From contig NZ_JAJUXK010000003.1 of assembly GCF_021390335.1 (NCBI RefSeq), forward strand, positions 496,001 through 560,000: a stretch of DNA of 64,000 bases, given 5' to 3'. The first letter of the stretch is position 1; every line of letters starts with the position of its first letter. Below, in pieces: positions 7,781-17,300 of this stretch. The DNA comes from Dyadobacter sp. CY343 (lineage in GTDB: Bacteria > Bacteroidota > Bacteroidia > Cytophagales > Spirosomataceae). The translations under genes were made by a program, and so were the position numbers. The notes below the pieces were generated by a model. The model was not told the origin of the DNA. It worked only from the letters and a program-made list of their open reading frames with translations, and made no database searches.

Positions 7781-9769
7781 ATGAAAGTTCAGGAAACCAG
7801 CCCCACTCACCACGATACCGACCACTGCTGTTCTGGCCACGATGATCACAAGCAGAAGGCAACAAACGATCATAACCACGACCACGATCACGACCATGAT
7901 CACGGGGATAGTGGGGAAGCAAGCATTTTGAAAACCCGGTGGATGCTCTGGCTCAGCCTGCTGATCCTGCTGACCACACTTGCGATTACGTTTATTTTTA
8001 AGATCAAAATAGACCGGACAGTCGAGATCGCGTTGATGCTCGCTGCCTATTTATTAGCCGGTAACAAAACGATTGCAATCGCCTTTCGTCGGATAGCACG
8101 CGGCGATTTTTTCAATGAATTTACATTAATGACGATTGCGACGCTGGGCGCATTCTATATCGGCGAATTCAGCGAGGGCGTTGCGGTCATGATATTTTAT
8201 GAAATTGGCGAATTGTTCCAGGACATAGCGGTAAGCAGATCCAAAAACTCGATCAAAGCATTGCTCGATATTCGTCCGGACACTGTTACTGTAATCCGCG
8301 ATCATCAAAATAGCCTGGTTAGTCCTGATAATGTGGCAATTGGCGAAATAATCTTGGTAAAAGCGGGTGAAAAAGTTGCGCTCGACGGAAAGCTCAGTTC
8401 AGAATCAGGCACATTCAATACAGCCGCATTAACCGGCGAGCCACGACCGGATGTGATTTCAAAAGGTAACACAGTGCTGGCGGGGATGATCAATACAGAG
8501 CAGGCTGTGGAAGTTACAGTGACTACTTTGTTTAAAGATTCAAAACTGTCCCGCATCCTGGAAATGGTACAGGAAGCGACTGCCAGAAAAGCACCTACAC
8601 AATTGCTTATCAGCAGGTTAGCAAAAATATATACCCCGATCGTTTTTTTGCTTTCCGTACTGATCATACTCCTGCCCTACTTCTTCGTAAACAATTATGA
8701 TTTCGATCAATGGCTTTACCGGGGTATGGTTTTCCTTGTTATCGCTTGTCCCTGCGCGCTTACAATCTCCATTCCGCTAGGTTATTTCGGCGGAATTGGC
8801 CTGGCTTCGCGAAACGGTATTTTGGTGAAAGGCGCTAATTTTCTGGATGTTATCACAAAAATCGATACGGTCGTTTCCGACAAAACGGGTACACTTACAA
8901 AAGGAGTTTTTGCAGTTCAGCACGTTGAAACAACGCTTGATAAACAGGAATTTATTCAGCTGGCGGCTTCTCTCGAAAACTATTCTACCCACCCGGTCGC
9001 CAAAGCTGTTGTCAGTTATGCAAATGCGGCGGAGCTTCAAAAACCACTGGAAGTCAGGGAAATAGCCGGGCATGGATTGGCCGGGATCGTAGGAACGAAA
9101 AAGGTTTTGGCAGGAAATTTAAAACTGCTCGATAAATACCTGATCCAATATCCCGCAAACCTCGCAGATATCCTGGAGACGATCGTCGCAGTTGCTATTG
9201 ACGGCGCTTATGCAGGCTATTTCATGATCGCCGATCAGATTAAAGAAGACGCCGCACAAACTGTGGCTGACCTGAAATCGCTTGGTATCGAGACGATAAT
9301 GCTTTCAGGAGACAAAACCGCGGTGGTGTCGCACATTGCCCAAACACTCCAAATTGCACAAAGTTATGGCGACTTACTCCCCGAAGACAAGGTCGCTATC
9401 GTGCAAAAACTGAAAGACCAGGGCAAACGAATTGCATTTGTTGGCGACGGTGTAAACGACGCGCCTGTGATCGCACTGGCGGATGCGGGTATTGCAATGG
9501 GTGCACTCGGTTCCGATGCGGCTATTGAAACGGCCGATATTGTGATCCAGAATGACCAACCCTCAAAAATCGTATCTGCGATCCGCGCCGGCAAAGTAAC
9601 CAGAAGCGTGGTGTACCAGAATATTTCCCTGGCAATGGGTGTGAAAATGGCAGTAATGCTACTGGGCGCAGGCGGAATCGCCACACTCTGGGAAGCGGTT
9701 TTCGCCGACGTAGGTGTCGCTTTGCTAGCGATCCTCAATGCATTCAGGATTCAGGGAAAGAAAATCTGA
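7781..9769 (+). CDS. P1B-type Zn/Cd/Pb-exporting ATPase with His-rich N-terminus
   Basis: An inner-membrane heavy-metal P-type ATPase, 662 residues from ATG 7781. I rejected the TTG at 7760 because it lies inside the -7 promoter element. The N-terminus carries Cys-Cys and a run of alternating His-Asp (about residues 31-41) in place of a classical HMA CxxC domain. Membrane helices start at about residue 55. The intramembrane metal site is CPC at 323-325, the phosphorylation site DKTGT is at 367-371, TGEP marks the actuator domain and GDGVNDAP the P domain. Lys in GVKMAV and Asp in FADVG near the C-terminus fit the P1B-2 (Zn2+/Cd2+/Pb2+) subgroup. Substrate assignment follows family rules and is not proven. 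Confidence 0.92.
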   Translation: MKVQETSPTHHDTDHCCSGHDDHKQKATNDHNHDHDHDHDHGDSGEASILKTRWMLWLSLLILLTTLAITFIFKIKIDRTVEIALMLAAYLLAGNKTIAIAFRRIARGDFFNEFTLMTIATLGAFYIGEFSEGVAVMIFYEIGELFQDIAVSRSKNSIKALLDIRPDTVTVIRDHQNSLVSPDNVAIGEIILVKAGEKVALDGKLSSESGTFNTAALTGEPRPDVISKGNTVLAGMINTEQAVEVTVTTLFKDSKLSRILEMVQEATARKAPTQLLISRLAKIYTPIVFLLSVLIILLPYFFVNNYDFDQWLYRGMVFLVIACPCALTISIPLGYFGGIGLASRNGILVKGANFLDVITKIDTVVSDKTGTLTKGVFAVQHVETTLDKQEFIQLAASLENYSTHPVAKAVVSYANAAELQKPLEVREIAGHGLAGIVGTKKVLAGNLKLLDKYLIQYPANLADILETIVAVAIDGAYAGYFMIADQIKEDAAQTVADLKSLGIETIMLSGDKTAVVSHIAQTLQIAQSYGDLLPEDKVAIVQKLKDQGKRIAFVGDGVNDAPVIALADAGIAMGALGSDAAIETADIVIQNDQPSKIVSAIRAGKVTRSVVYQNISLAMGVKMAVMLLGAGGIATLWEAVFADVGVALLAILNAFRIQGKKI

Positions 9770-9791
9770 AACCAAACTCATTTACCACCTG

Positions 9792-10070
9792 CTAAACAAT
9801 TGGTACTGATCGGATACCCGCAACCTTTTCGAGCGCGATAGTAACCCGCTCAATACGGTCCACATTTCCACGACTGCTGTCTGATACAGCTTGCGCAACG
9901 GAAGTAAGGTAATCCCCGCCCAACTTGGTGTTAAAAAACGGATCCTGGGCAGCGAGTACGCCCCGCCAGTTCTTCCCGACAATGTTTCTGGATCTTACGA
10001 ACCTCACTAAAAGACGCTCTTTGATGGACAATCCACCCTGTTCGGAAACTCGTGCTTGCAGCTCCTCCAT
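9792..10070 (-). CDS. Small hypothetical protein divergent from an XRE regulator
   Basis: Not recognised. The 92-residue protein is predicted mostly helical, basic near residues 17-37 (KERLLVRFVRSRNIVGKNWR), with no signal peptide or membrane segment. It shares a 115-base divergent promoter region with the XRE gene at 10186. A candidate minus-strand -7 element, TACTTTTG (10137-10130), sits inside the palindrome at 10124-10141. The pairing suggests that the XRE protein controls it, but function is unknown. Confidence 0.65.
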   Translation of the reverse strand: MEELQARVSEQGGLSIKERLLVRFVRSRNIVGKNWRGVLAAQDPFFNTKLGGDYLTSVAQAVSDSSRGNVDRIERVTIALEKVAGIRSVPIV

Positions 10071-10185
10071 TTGATGTGATGTTGTGTGTGTTAATTTTGT
10101 ATTTTGCGTAATACGATAATTGCTATATACAAAAGTATATAATTATCAATACAAAGTCAAGAATTCATATAAGTTTATCAAAATA
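10071..10185. promoter_or_regulatory. Divergent promoter region with two palindromes
   Basis: On the plus strand TTG at 10071-10073 is followed after 18 bases by TAATTTTG at 10092-10099, a good Bacteroidota promoter for the XRE gene. On the minus strand the -7 element TACTTTTG (10137-10130) has TTG at 10160-10158, 20 bases upstream. Two inverted repeats lie between them: GTATT-N6-AATAC at 10099-10114 and TATATAC-AAAA-GTATATA at 10124-10141, the second covering the minus-strand -7 element. They are probable operators for the HTH protein. Confidence 0.6.
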
Positions 10186-10569
10186 ATGTCGGTAACAGGC
10201 GATAGAATTAGGAAATATCGGGAATTGATGGGATGGAACCAGGATGAACTGGCCAAAAAAATTGATAGGCGCGATAAGCAGACCATCTCCCACTGGGAGA
10301 CCGGCAAGAGTGACCCGTCCCTGAAAGAGACGATTAAGCTCGCAGAGGTTTTAAACGCGACTGTGGCCCAGCTCGTGGGAGAAGCGCCGATGTTTGAAGA
10401 ACCGAGAGAGAATTATGTGATGGTCAAGAAAGATGATCTCATCGAACTGCAAAGAAAGGCGCTTGAAATGGAAGAAGAGCGGATTAAAGATCTGAAAGAG
10501 CAGCTCGACAAGGCGCTAGGCCAGGCCGAATCCGGTGAATCAACCGACCCTGGTTTCCCTGAGGAATAA
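10186..10569 (+). CDS. XRE-family transcriptional regulator
   Basis: A 127-residue DNA-binding protein; start set at ATG 10186 since the HTH begins directly there and the longer reading from TTG 10120 runs through the operator palindrome. Residues 4-58 form a Cro/C1-type helix-turn-helix (RIRKYRELMGWNQDELAKKI, then QTISHWETGKSDPS). Residues 80-112 are a charged helix likely to be a coiled-coil dimerisation segment. The gene is divergent from the small gene at 9792-10070, and its last 30 bases overlap the convergent MFS gene. It probably regulates its own promoter region; its signal is unknown. Confidence 0.85.
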   Translation: MSVTGDRIRKYRELMGWNQDELAKKIDRRDKQTISHWETGKSDPSLKETIKLAEVLNATVAQLVGEAPMFEEPRENYVMVKKDDLIELQRKALEMEEERIKDLKEQLDKALGQAESGESTDPGFPEE

Positions 10570-11754
10570 AACTCGGAAACCGAAAGCACAAAACACACTC
10601 ACGACTATCAGCCCCGCCCACAGCGGCTGATAGCCCCAGTGCGCCGCCACAATACCACCGGTTGCAGGACCTACGATTTGCGCAACCGCCTGAGCCACAG
10701 AGTAAGCAGCAGAATACTTGCCCCGATTGCTATCCATTGCCCTATTCATTACAAAAGTAGTTATGTAGGGAATTGCGAGCATTTCGCCGATTGTGAAAAG
10801 CAGTACCGCAAAACCGGCGAGTACGATCGGCAATACAAACGGGACTACAAGCGCAAGGAAAGAAAGGGCACTGAAAATCACGCCCGCTACAATATACACG
10901 GAATCGGGCCACCGGTCCCGCAAGTTCTGGATGAGCACCATTTCAAATAGTGCAATGATCAAGCCATTCATTCCCAGTAACATACCGATAGTTGCCTCGC
11001 CAATATGCATTTGCTCCTTCCAATATACAGGAACCAGCCGGAACAGGATTGAGAAGCATACCATATAAAGTGTGACCATAGTAAGGAACCTCAGAAAAAA
11101 TCCGTCTTTCCATGGCGATTTCCCCAGGAATTCGTCAACCTGATCCTTCTGTCGTTCCCGGTTGACCTTCGCCTTGGGTAAAAGAATGACGATCAGTATC
11201 CCAGCTATCATATACACAACACCGTCAACCCAGAACAGCAGGTGATAATTGATCGCGGCCAGTATTCCTCCAACCGACGTTCCGAAACCAAATCCAATGT
11301 TTGTAGCGAGCCGGTTCAAGGCATAGGATCGGGTAAGATTTGCAGTCGTCGAATAGGCGGCGATAGCTGTGCTGTTGGCCGGTTTGAATGCTTCTACAAA
11401 AAAACTTAATACGATTACGAGTCCGCAAAGAGCTGTAAAGTCAGTCACCAAACTGAACAGAATAAAAAATACGCCACTCATAATCAGGCTGATAACCTGG
11501 ACTTGACGAAAACCCCATTTATCCGTGAAATATCCACCCGCCATTGCGCCCGCCACCGAACCCACTCCGAACAGTGTGATGATCAATCCCGCATCGGCGA
11601 CACTTCGGTGAAGATTTTGGGTGACATACATACTCATAAAAGGTACGGCCATATAACCGCAGCGGTTCACGAGAATCACAATGCTGAGTAGCCAGGTTTC
11701 CCTGCTCAGCCCGGTGAATGCAATACGATAGCTCTGTAAAATCCCGTTGGGCAT
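10540..11754 (-). CDS. MFS transporter
   Basis: An inner-membrane major facilitator of 404 residues with about 12 hydrophobic segments. The start was placed at ATG 11754 (MPNGILQSYRIAF); a longer reading would run into the upstream regulator gene. The loop 2-3 motif appears as GGYFTDKWGFRQVQV. Substrate is unknown; multidrug or amino-acid-type efflux is possible. It lies 25 bases downstream of the MocR-like gene on the same strand, suggesting an operon. Its 3' end overlaps the convergent XRE gene by 30 bases. Confidence 0.85.
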   Translation of the reverse strand: MPNGILQSYRIAFTGLSRETWLLSIVILVNRCGYMAVPFMSMYVTQNLHRSVADAGLIITLFGVGSVAGAMAGGYFTDKWGFRQVQVISLIMSGVFFILFSLVTDFTALCGLVIVLSFFVEAFKPANSTAIAAYSTTANLTRSYALNRLATNIGFGFGTSVGGILAAINYHLLFWVDGVVYMIAGILIVILLPKAKVNRERQKDQVDEFLGKSPWKDGFFLRFLTMVTLYMVCFSILFRLVPVYWKEQMHIGEATIGMLLGMNGLIIALFEMVLIQNLRDRWPDSVYIVAGVIFSALSFLALVVPFVLPIVLAGFAVLLFTIGEMLAIPYITTFVMNRAMDSNRGKYSAAYSVAQAVAQIVGPATGGIVAAHWGYQPLWAGLIVVSVFCAFGFRVLFLRETRVG

Positions 11755-11779
11755 TAGTGATGAATTAAGGCTGCAAATC

Positions 11780-13165
11780 TCACAACAATTTTTTGATGAT
11801 CGCAACACTTTCTTCCAGTTCATCCAAATTCGATGAAGCAAATCCAAGTCTGATCGCATTATTCCGCATTTCTATCTCACTGGTCGCATCAGAAAAGTAT
11901 AGATCTTCCCGAATCGCACGCGAGGCGAGCTGTGTCAGATTAATAGTCGGGTCAAATCGAGTCCAAACTGCCATACCTCCATCAGGCACCTCAAAACTCA
12001 CCGAATCTCTTAGCTGAGATTTTAAAAGATCGCAAAAGCGATCACGTCGCTGCTTGTAAACCCGCACTGACTTTCGCAAATGCCGCTGAATGACACCGGT
12101 TTGCAGTAACTCGGCAATTGCGTTTTCGAGCATCTGGTCTCCCTGCCGGTCGATGATCCTGCGCAAAAGTGCCAACTCGGCGATCACATCTTCCGGTCCA
12201 ACCAGGTACCCCACTCGGAACGCAGGGGATATCGTTTTGGTAAAAGATCCGCAATAGAGCACCATCTGATGCGGATCCGCCCCTGCAAGCGGGAGCAGCG
12301 GCTTGCTTAGGTAGTGAAAATCGTAGTCATAATCGTCTTCAAAAACAGCGAATTTATATCTGGCCGCCAGCTGTAATAAGGCAATCCGCCTGTCGGCACG
12401 GAGTGCAACTGTGGTCGGATAATGGTGGTGGGAAGTCACATAAACCATTCGTACGGCCTTCTGCTCGCACACTTTTTCCAATGCCGAAACATCCAGTCCA
12501 TATTCATCGACCGGAATTTCACTTACAGTTGCACCTGCATGCACAAAATTCATTGTTGCGCTAAACCAGCCCGGTGAATCGACCGCAACATGATCGCCGG
12601 GTTTAAGAAGCAGTGTACTCACCAAATGCAATCCCATAATTACGCCCCTCGTGATCAGGATATTATCCGCAGTCGTCGTCAATCCACGGGTCTCATTCAA
12701 ATGGGAAGAAAGCTCCTGCCGCAGCCAGGCAGAACCCTTCGCTTCACCATATCCCAGCCGCAAATATGCGTTGCCCTGCAACAATTGGCTTCGGTAAGCC
12801 CTCGCCAAATCGGCTCTCGGCGCGAGTCTGGGATCGGGAAATCCATCATCGAGGTGTAGTCGGTTAACTGGTTTTAAAACGGGCCGATTTAAATGGGAAA
12901 ACTTTTCGAATCTGAATCCGGCTTCTTTTTTGGATTGTGGTAAAACTGTTGAACGCGTTCCGCCGGACGCAGGCCGCATATCAGGTAAATGCTTTGTGAC
13001 AAATGTACCACGACCGGTGTGACTTTCAAGCCAGCCCTGCGCGAGGAGTTCATCATAAGCCTGCACAACTGTCCGACGATGCACTTTTAAATTTGTCGCA
13101 AGTTGCCTGGTGCTGAGCAGCTTATGCCCCGGCTGTAATGTACCTGCCCTCACCAATGCAACCAA
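11780..13165 (-). CDS. MocR/PdxR-type regulator (GntR-HTH + aminotransferase domain), N-terminus frameshifted
   Basis: The protein joins a GntR winged helix-turn-helix (STRQLATNLKVHRRTVVQAYDELLAQGWL) to a fold-type I aminotransferase domain that binds pyridoxal phosphate. The Schiff-base lysine is expected in GSFTKTISPAFRVGY, with the PLP-ring aspartate in FEDDYDYDF. Such regulators sense PLP or amino-acid ligands. This frame has only a TTG start at 13165, inside the first HTH helix. The missing start of the domain (SLITIEKSGKGAVYLQIA) is encoded just upstream in another frame, see 13166-13233. The neighbours, an MFS gene downstream and a PNPOx-like gene divergent, are typical MocR targets. 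Confidence 0.82.
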   Translation of the reverse strand: MVALVRAGTLQPGHKLLSTRQLATNLKVHRRTVVQAYDELLAQGWLESHTGRGTFVTKHLPDMRPASGGTRSTVLPQSKKEAGFRFEKFSHLNRPVLKPVNRLHLDDGFPDPRLAPRADLARAYRSQLLQGNAYLRLGYGEAKGSAWLRQELSSHLNETRGLTTTADNILITRGVIMGLHLVSTLLLKPGDHVAVDSPGWFSATMNFVHAGATVSEIPVDEYGLDVSALEKVCEQKAVRMVYVTSHHHYPTTVALRADRRIALLQLAARYKFAVFEDDYDYDFHYLSKPLLPLAGADPHQMVLYCGSFTKTISPAFRVGYLVGPEDVIAELALLRRIIDRQGDQMLENAIAELLQTGVIQRHLRKSVRVYKQRRDRFCDLLKSQLRDSVSFEVPDGGMAVWTRFDPTINLTQLASRAIREDLYFSDATSEIEMRNNAIRLGFASSNLDELEESVAIIKKLL

Positions 13166-13233
13166 CTGATTGCAATTTGCAAATAGACCGCTCCTTTTCC
13201 AGATTTCTCAATGGTGATCAGGGAAGATAACAC
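13166..13233 (-). pseudogene. Out-of-frame N-terminal piece of the MocR-like gene
   Basis: Reading from GTG at 13233 on the minus strand gives (M)LSSLITIEKSGKGAVYLQIA, the standard start of MocR proteins, which normally continue NQLxxLxxxGxLxPG. The continuation NQLVALVRAGTLQPG is present but one frame off. A missing base in the GCAATCAG stretch near 13169-13174 (GCAAATCAG would restore the frame) explains it. It is either a real inactivating deletion or a sequencing error. Confidence 0.7.
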
Positions 13234-13317
13234 GCCTATAATTGGACTATTAAAATTTTATGAAATGGATCATTTATACCATCCAATTAAGAGAGATTTT
13301 TGGAGAAAAAAAATGTC

Positions 13318-13947
13318 ATGAAAAATATACCTTCCCATCTTATTCCGAGCCGGTTGCCTAAAAGAGCGCATTACGATCAGGAAACGATCTATTCCATCCT
13401 TGACGAAGCACTTTTTTGTACAATCAGCTTCATCGTGGACGAGCGTCCGTTCGCAATTCCGACGGCTTTTGTTCGGTACGAGGACAAAATTTACATTCAC
13501 GGATCCGTCGGGAGCCATTTTATCCGGGAAATCGAAAAGGGCATTCCGGTTTGTATTTCCGTCATGCTGACCGACGCTTTGGTCGTAGCGAAATCTGCAT
13601 TTAGTCACTCAGTAAATTACAGATCCGTCACGATTTTCTCGAATGCAGAAAAAATCGAAGACTTTGAAACGAAAGCTGCTGCCTTCGAGTGGCTTACAAA
13701 CAAAATTGTTCCGAATAGCTGGTCATATTTGCGACCAATGAAGAAAAGTGAAGTATTGAAAACAACCGCGCTCGCATTCCCTATTGAAGAAGCTTCGGCA
13801 AAGGTCAGAAGCGGAATGCCAAAGGATGAAGAAGAAGATCTGGAACTTCCGATCTGGTCGGGGCTAATACCGATTCCTGTGCAGCGGCTGCAAGCTATTC
13901 CTGACGACACAAGTAAAGGAATCCCGCTTCCGGCACATTTGCAATAG
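13318..13947 (+). CDS. Pyridoxamine 5'-phosphate oxidase family FMN-binding protein
   Basis: A 209-residue split-barrel flavin-binding protein of the PNPOx-like/NimA-like group. The pattern ALFCTISFIVDERPFAIPTAFVRYEDKIYIHGS is the core sheet of this family, and YRSVTIFSNAEKIED follows. The start was set at ATG 13318 with GGAG about 12 bases upstream; the TTG at 13300 is less likely. It is divergent from the MocR-like regulator, a common arrangement in which the regulator controls the flavoprotein. The reaction is unknown; members reduce nitro compounds, bind FMN/heme or act in vitamin B6 metabolism. Confidence 0.88.
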   Translation: MKNIPSHLIPSRLPKRAHYDQETIYSILDEALFCTISFIVDERPFAIPTAFVRYEDKIYIHGSVGSHFIREIEKGIPVCISVMLTDALVVAKSAFSHSVNYRSVTIFSNAEKIEDFETKAAAFEWLTNKIVPNSWSYLRPMKKSEVLKTTALAFPIEEASAKVRSGMPKDEEEDLELPIWSGLIPIPVQRLQAIPDDTSKGIPLPAHLQ

Positions 13948-13995
13948 TCCATGCAACCTTCTGGGTGAACCTAACATCTATTCGACAAAAATGAG

Positions 13996-14259
13996 ATGCC
14001 GGATTTAATTCAAATGTTGCACGCCATGACAGGAAAGGAAATTTTTGACCATTATCAACTGATTGCATTGGCAAAAGGACTTGGTTCCCAGGAGTTTCAC
14101 TATGGCAACATATTGTACCAGGCGCTACGGATAGAAGGAGAAGAAAGACTTTTTGCACTGCTCGAATTGGCTGAGAATACCGGCAAACGAATTTCACTGT
14201 CCTATTCCGCGTTGCCCGACGACAATCAATACGAACGTGATAGTGCTGTTTTGGTATAA
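13996..14259 (+). CDS. Small hypothetical protein
   Basis: Not recognised. The 87-residue protein starts at ATG 13996, 48 bases after the PNPOx-like gene on the same strand. It appears mostly helical (IQMLHAMTGKEIFDHYQLIALAKGL and ERLFALLELAENTGK), with no signal peptide, cysteine or membrane segment. The gene ends just before a bidirectional hairpin terminator. Coding is supported by its length between gene boundaries and regular composition only. Confidence 0.55.
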   Translation: MPDLIQMLHAMTGKEIFDHYQLIALAKGLGSQEFHYGNILYQALRIEGEERLFALLELAENTGKRISLSYSALPDDNQYERDSAVLV

Positions 14260-14263
14260 CTGA

Positions 14264-14295
14264 AAATGCTGCATTTCGTGTTGAATGCAGCATTT
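14264..14295. terminator. Bidirectional hairpin terminator
   Basis: AAATGCTGCATT at 14264-14275 pairs perfectly with AATGCAGCATTT at 14284-14295 across an 8-base loop. It lies between the convergent small gene and the FG-GAP gene. Confidence 0.75.
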
Positions 14296-14314
14296 CTTCA
14301 TTCTTCAAACCGCC

Positions 14315-17300
14315 TTATCTTTTCACCGCAATCCGGTGCGTACTCTGCGAGCCGTCGGTATATTTTAGGATCAGCACGTAAACCCCAGGACTGAATCCGC
14401 TCACGTCAATTTCACTTTCCGCATTATTTGACTTGTACAGCGAGCGTCCTAAGTTCGAAACAATTTGAACGTTCACCACTTTACTTCTATCGAGGTCACC
14501 AATAAACAATTTATCTGACACTGGATTAGGATAAATGTTAACCTTCGCCCCAGCTCCTTCGGCCGACAATGCTTTTCTTGAAATTGTTTCCTGCATTCCC
14601 TCGTCAGGCACAGGCGCAGTACCATTGCCAGTTAAGTAAGAAGGCAGGTAACGCCACGGACCATACGTCTGTCCAGTCAGCGCCAATGCAGGATCATATT
14701 TCACCCTAACGCGCACTTTCGTCGCCGGTCCTTGTTTAGGAATTACGTTCTTCAATTCCACACCTATCAAGCCCAAACTTGCATAAAGATTTTGCGACCC
14801 CGAGGATTGCGTACTATTAGTAATCACATTATTCGCCCCCTTCGAAAACCCTTGCCCAGCCGCCTTCGTCTCCCAAACCAACTTGCCCTTATTTCCGCCT
14901 AGAAAGGATTTGGAATACAAGCCCGCTCCGAAGTTATTTTGCGCGAATTGGGTTTGGTTGATGGGGGTGGTAAGGTTGGTGTTATAGAGGCGGAGGTTGT
15001 TTTTGAGGTTTGCGCCGGTATTGCCGTAACATATGAAAACAGATCCGCCTTCAAAGAAGGGAGCGCCAATTATAACGTCGCTGTACCCATCGCCATTTAC
15101 ATCTCCACCTTTGGAAACTGAGTAACCCATTTGCGCACCTTGTTCAAGAACTTCAAGCGACTCAACTGGAATCGCCTTTAGTCCAGTTGGAGAGCCGTGA
15201 AATACAAATGCACTGCCTTTAGTGACTTGATTTTTGGAATAATAAGGTGCACCTACCAATACATCTCCGTAACCATCTCCGTTGATATCACCAGCAGTTG
15301 ACACACTCCAACCAAGTCTCGCAGCGGCGTAGTTCAATTCCAATTTTAAAGGTGGATCTTCGAATTTTCCTGAGGTCGATCCGTAAAATACCGTTGCAAG
15401 TCCCTCGTCTAGCTGACCATTTGCATAGTGCGGCACTCCTACGATCACATCAAAGAACCCATCCCCGTTAACATCACCAGCAGACGAAACTGATATTCCC
15501 ATCTTCGCGTTCTGCTGGTTTACCTCAAGAATCTTTGCTGGCATACTAACCATACCTGTCGAAGAACCATGGAATATAAATGCAGCGCCTTCATTTACTT
15601 GGCCGTTATCATATAAATAGGCACCGACCATAACATCACCAAAGCCATCTCCATTAATATCGCCTGCGCCTGCAACAGAAACGCCAAATTGCGAATTGCT
15701 TTGATTACTTTCTAACATAGTGGCTTGTGAAATATCAATGCCATTTTTCGAACCATAGTGGACAAACGCTACTCCTTCATCGTCCTGACCATTATCGTAT
15801 AAATAGGCGCCTAAGACTATATCTGCAAAGCCGTCACCATTGACATCTCCTGCCGCGGACACGGATTTTCCAAGTCTAGCGAGAACCTGGTCGCTTTCGA
15901 TTATGAAAACCGAATTCTCATCAATCCCGGTTTGTGAACCGAAATAAACAAAAACTCCCCCCTCGAGGTTCTGACCCTCCGTGAAACCTGGTGCTCCGAT
16001 GACTATGTCATCATAACCATCGCCATTTATGTCTCCGGCGGTTGAAACAGAATGACCAAAAAATGCATTACTTTGATTGCCATAGCTGACAACTATCTGA
16101 TTATCTAAAACTCCATCTGGCGATCCATGGTACAAAAATACTACGCCCTCATCAACTTGACCGTTATCATAGAATGGAGCTCCGACCAGGATATCTTCAA
16201 AGCCGTCGCCATTTACATCACCAGCATTTGCAACTGAATTACCCATGGAAGAACCGGCTTGACTTGTTTCAAGCTTAGAAGAAGTCACCATATCAATTCC
16301 CTTAGCCTCTCCCAGCCAAACAAACGCGCCACCCTCATCAGCATTCCCATTATCGTAAGTAACCGCCCCCACGATCACATCACTGTATCCATCCCCGTTC
16401 ACATCACCTGCACTGGCTACATTGCTGCCAAATTGCGCCCCGGCCTGATTACTTTCCAGTGTCGAAACCGGAGTTGCTGAAATGCCGATCTGTGACCCTT
16501 GATACACAAATGCCGCCCCTTCGTTGCTCTGCCCGTTATCATAATACATCGCCCCGACGATCACATCCGCGTACCCATCGCCATTCACATCGCCGGCACT
16601 TGCTACCGAGTAGCCGAACTGCGCTTCCGCCTGGTTGGATTCCAGTGTCGCCGCAGCTACCATGTTGATTCCCTGCGCTGAACCGTAGTGCATAAAGGCG
16701 GCCCCTTCGTTGGTTTGACCTTTGTCGTACATGTTGGCACCGATGATGATATCGCTGTAACCGTCGCCGTTTACATCCCCGGCAGTTGCTGCCGTATGGC
16801 CCAGGTATGCATTGGCCTGGTTGCTTTCCAGGACAGTAGCTGCATTGGCAGGGTTGATGCCCAGCGCCGAGCCGTGATAAACGAAGACTGCACCTTCGTC
16901 CGTCTGGCCTTTGTCGTAAAGCCGGGCCCCGACCAGGATATCACTGTAACCATCCCCGTTCACATCGCCGGCGCCTGAGGCACAAAAACCCATCATCGCC
17001 TCGGCCTGGTTGGCTTCGATGATCACTGGGTTATTCGTATTTAACCCAGCTGCCGAACCGTGGTAGAGGAACACAACCCCTTCGTTGGTCTGCCCTTTGT
17101 CGTAAGCGCGCGCACAAACCAGCACATCACTGTAACCGTCCCCGTTCACATCGCCGGCCAAACCGACTGTATTCCCCATATTGGCCTCAGCCTGATTGCT
17201 TTCCAGTACCAGCGAAGCAACTTTGTTGATCCCCTGCGCAGATCCGTAATAGACAAATGCAGCACCCTCATTGGTCTGGCCTTTGTCGTACATGTGCGCC

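Noticed and set aside
10120..10185. N-terminal extension of the XRE protein
   Set aside because: It would be translated from the operator palindrome and precedes a normal HTH start; ATG 10186 fits better.
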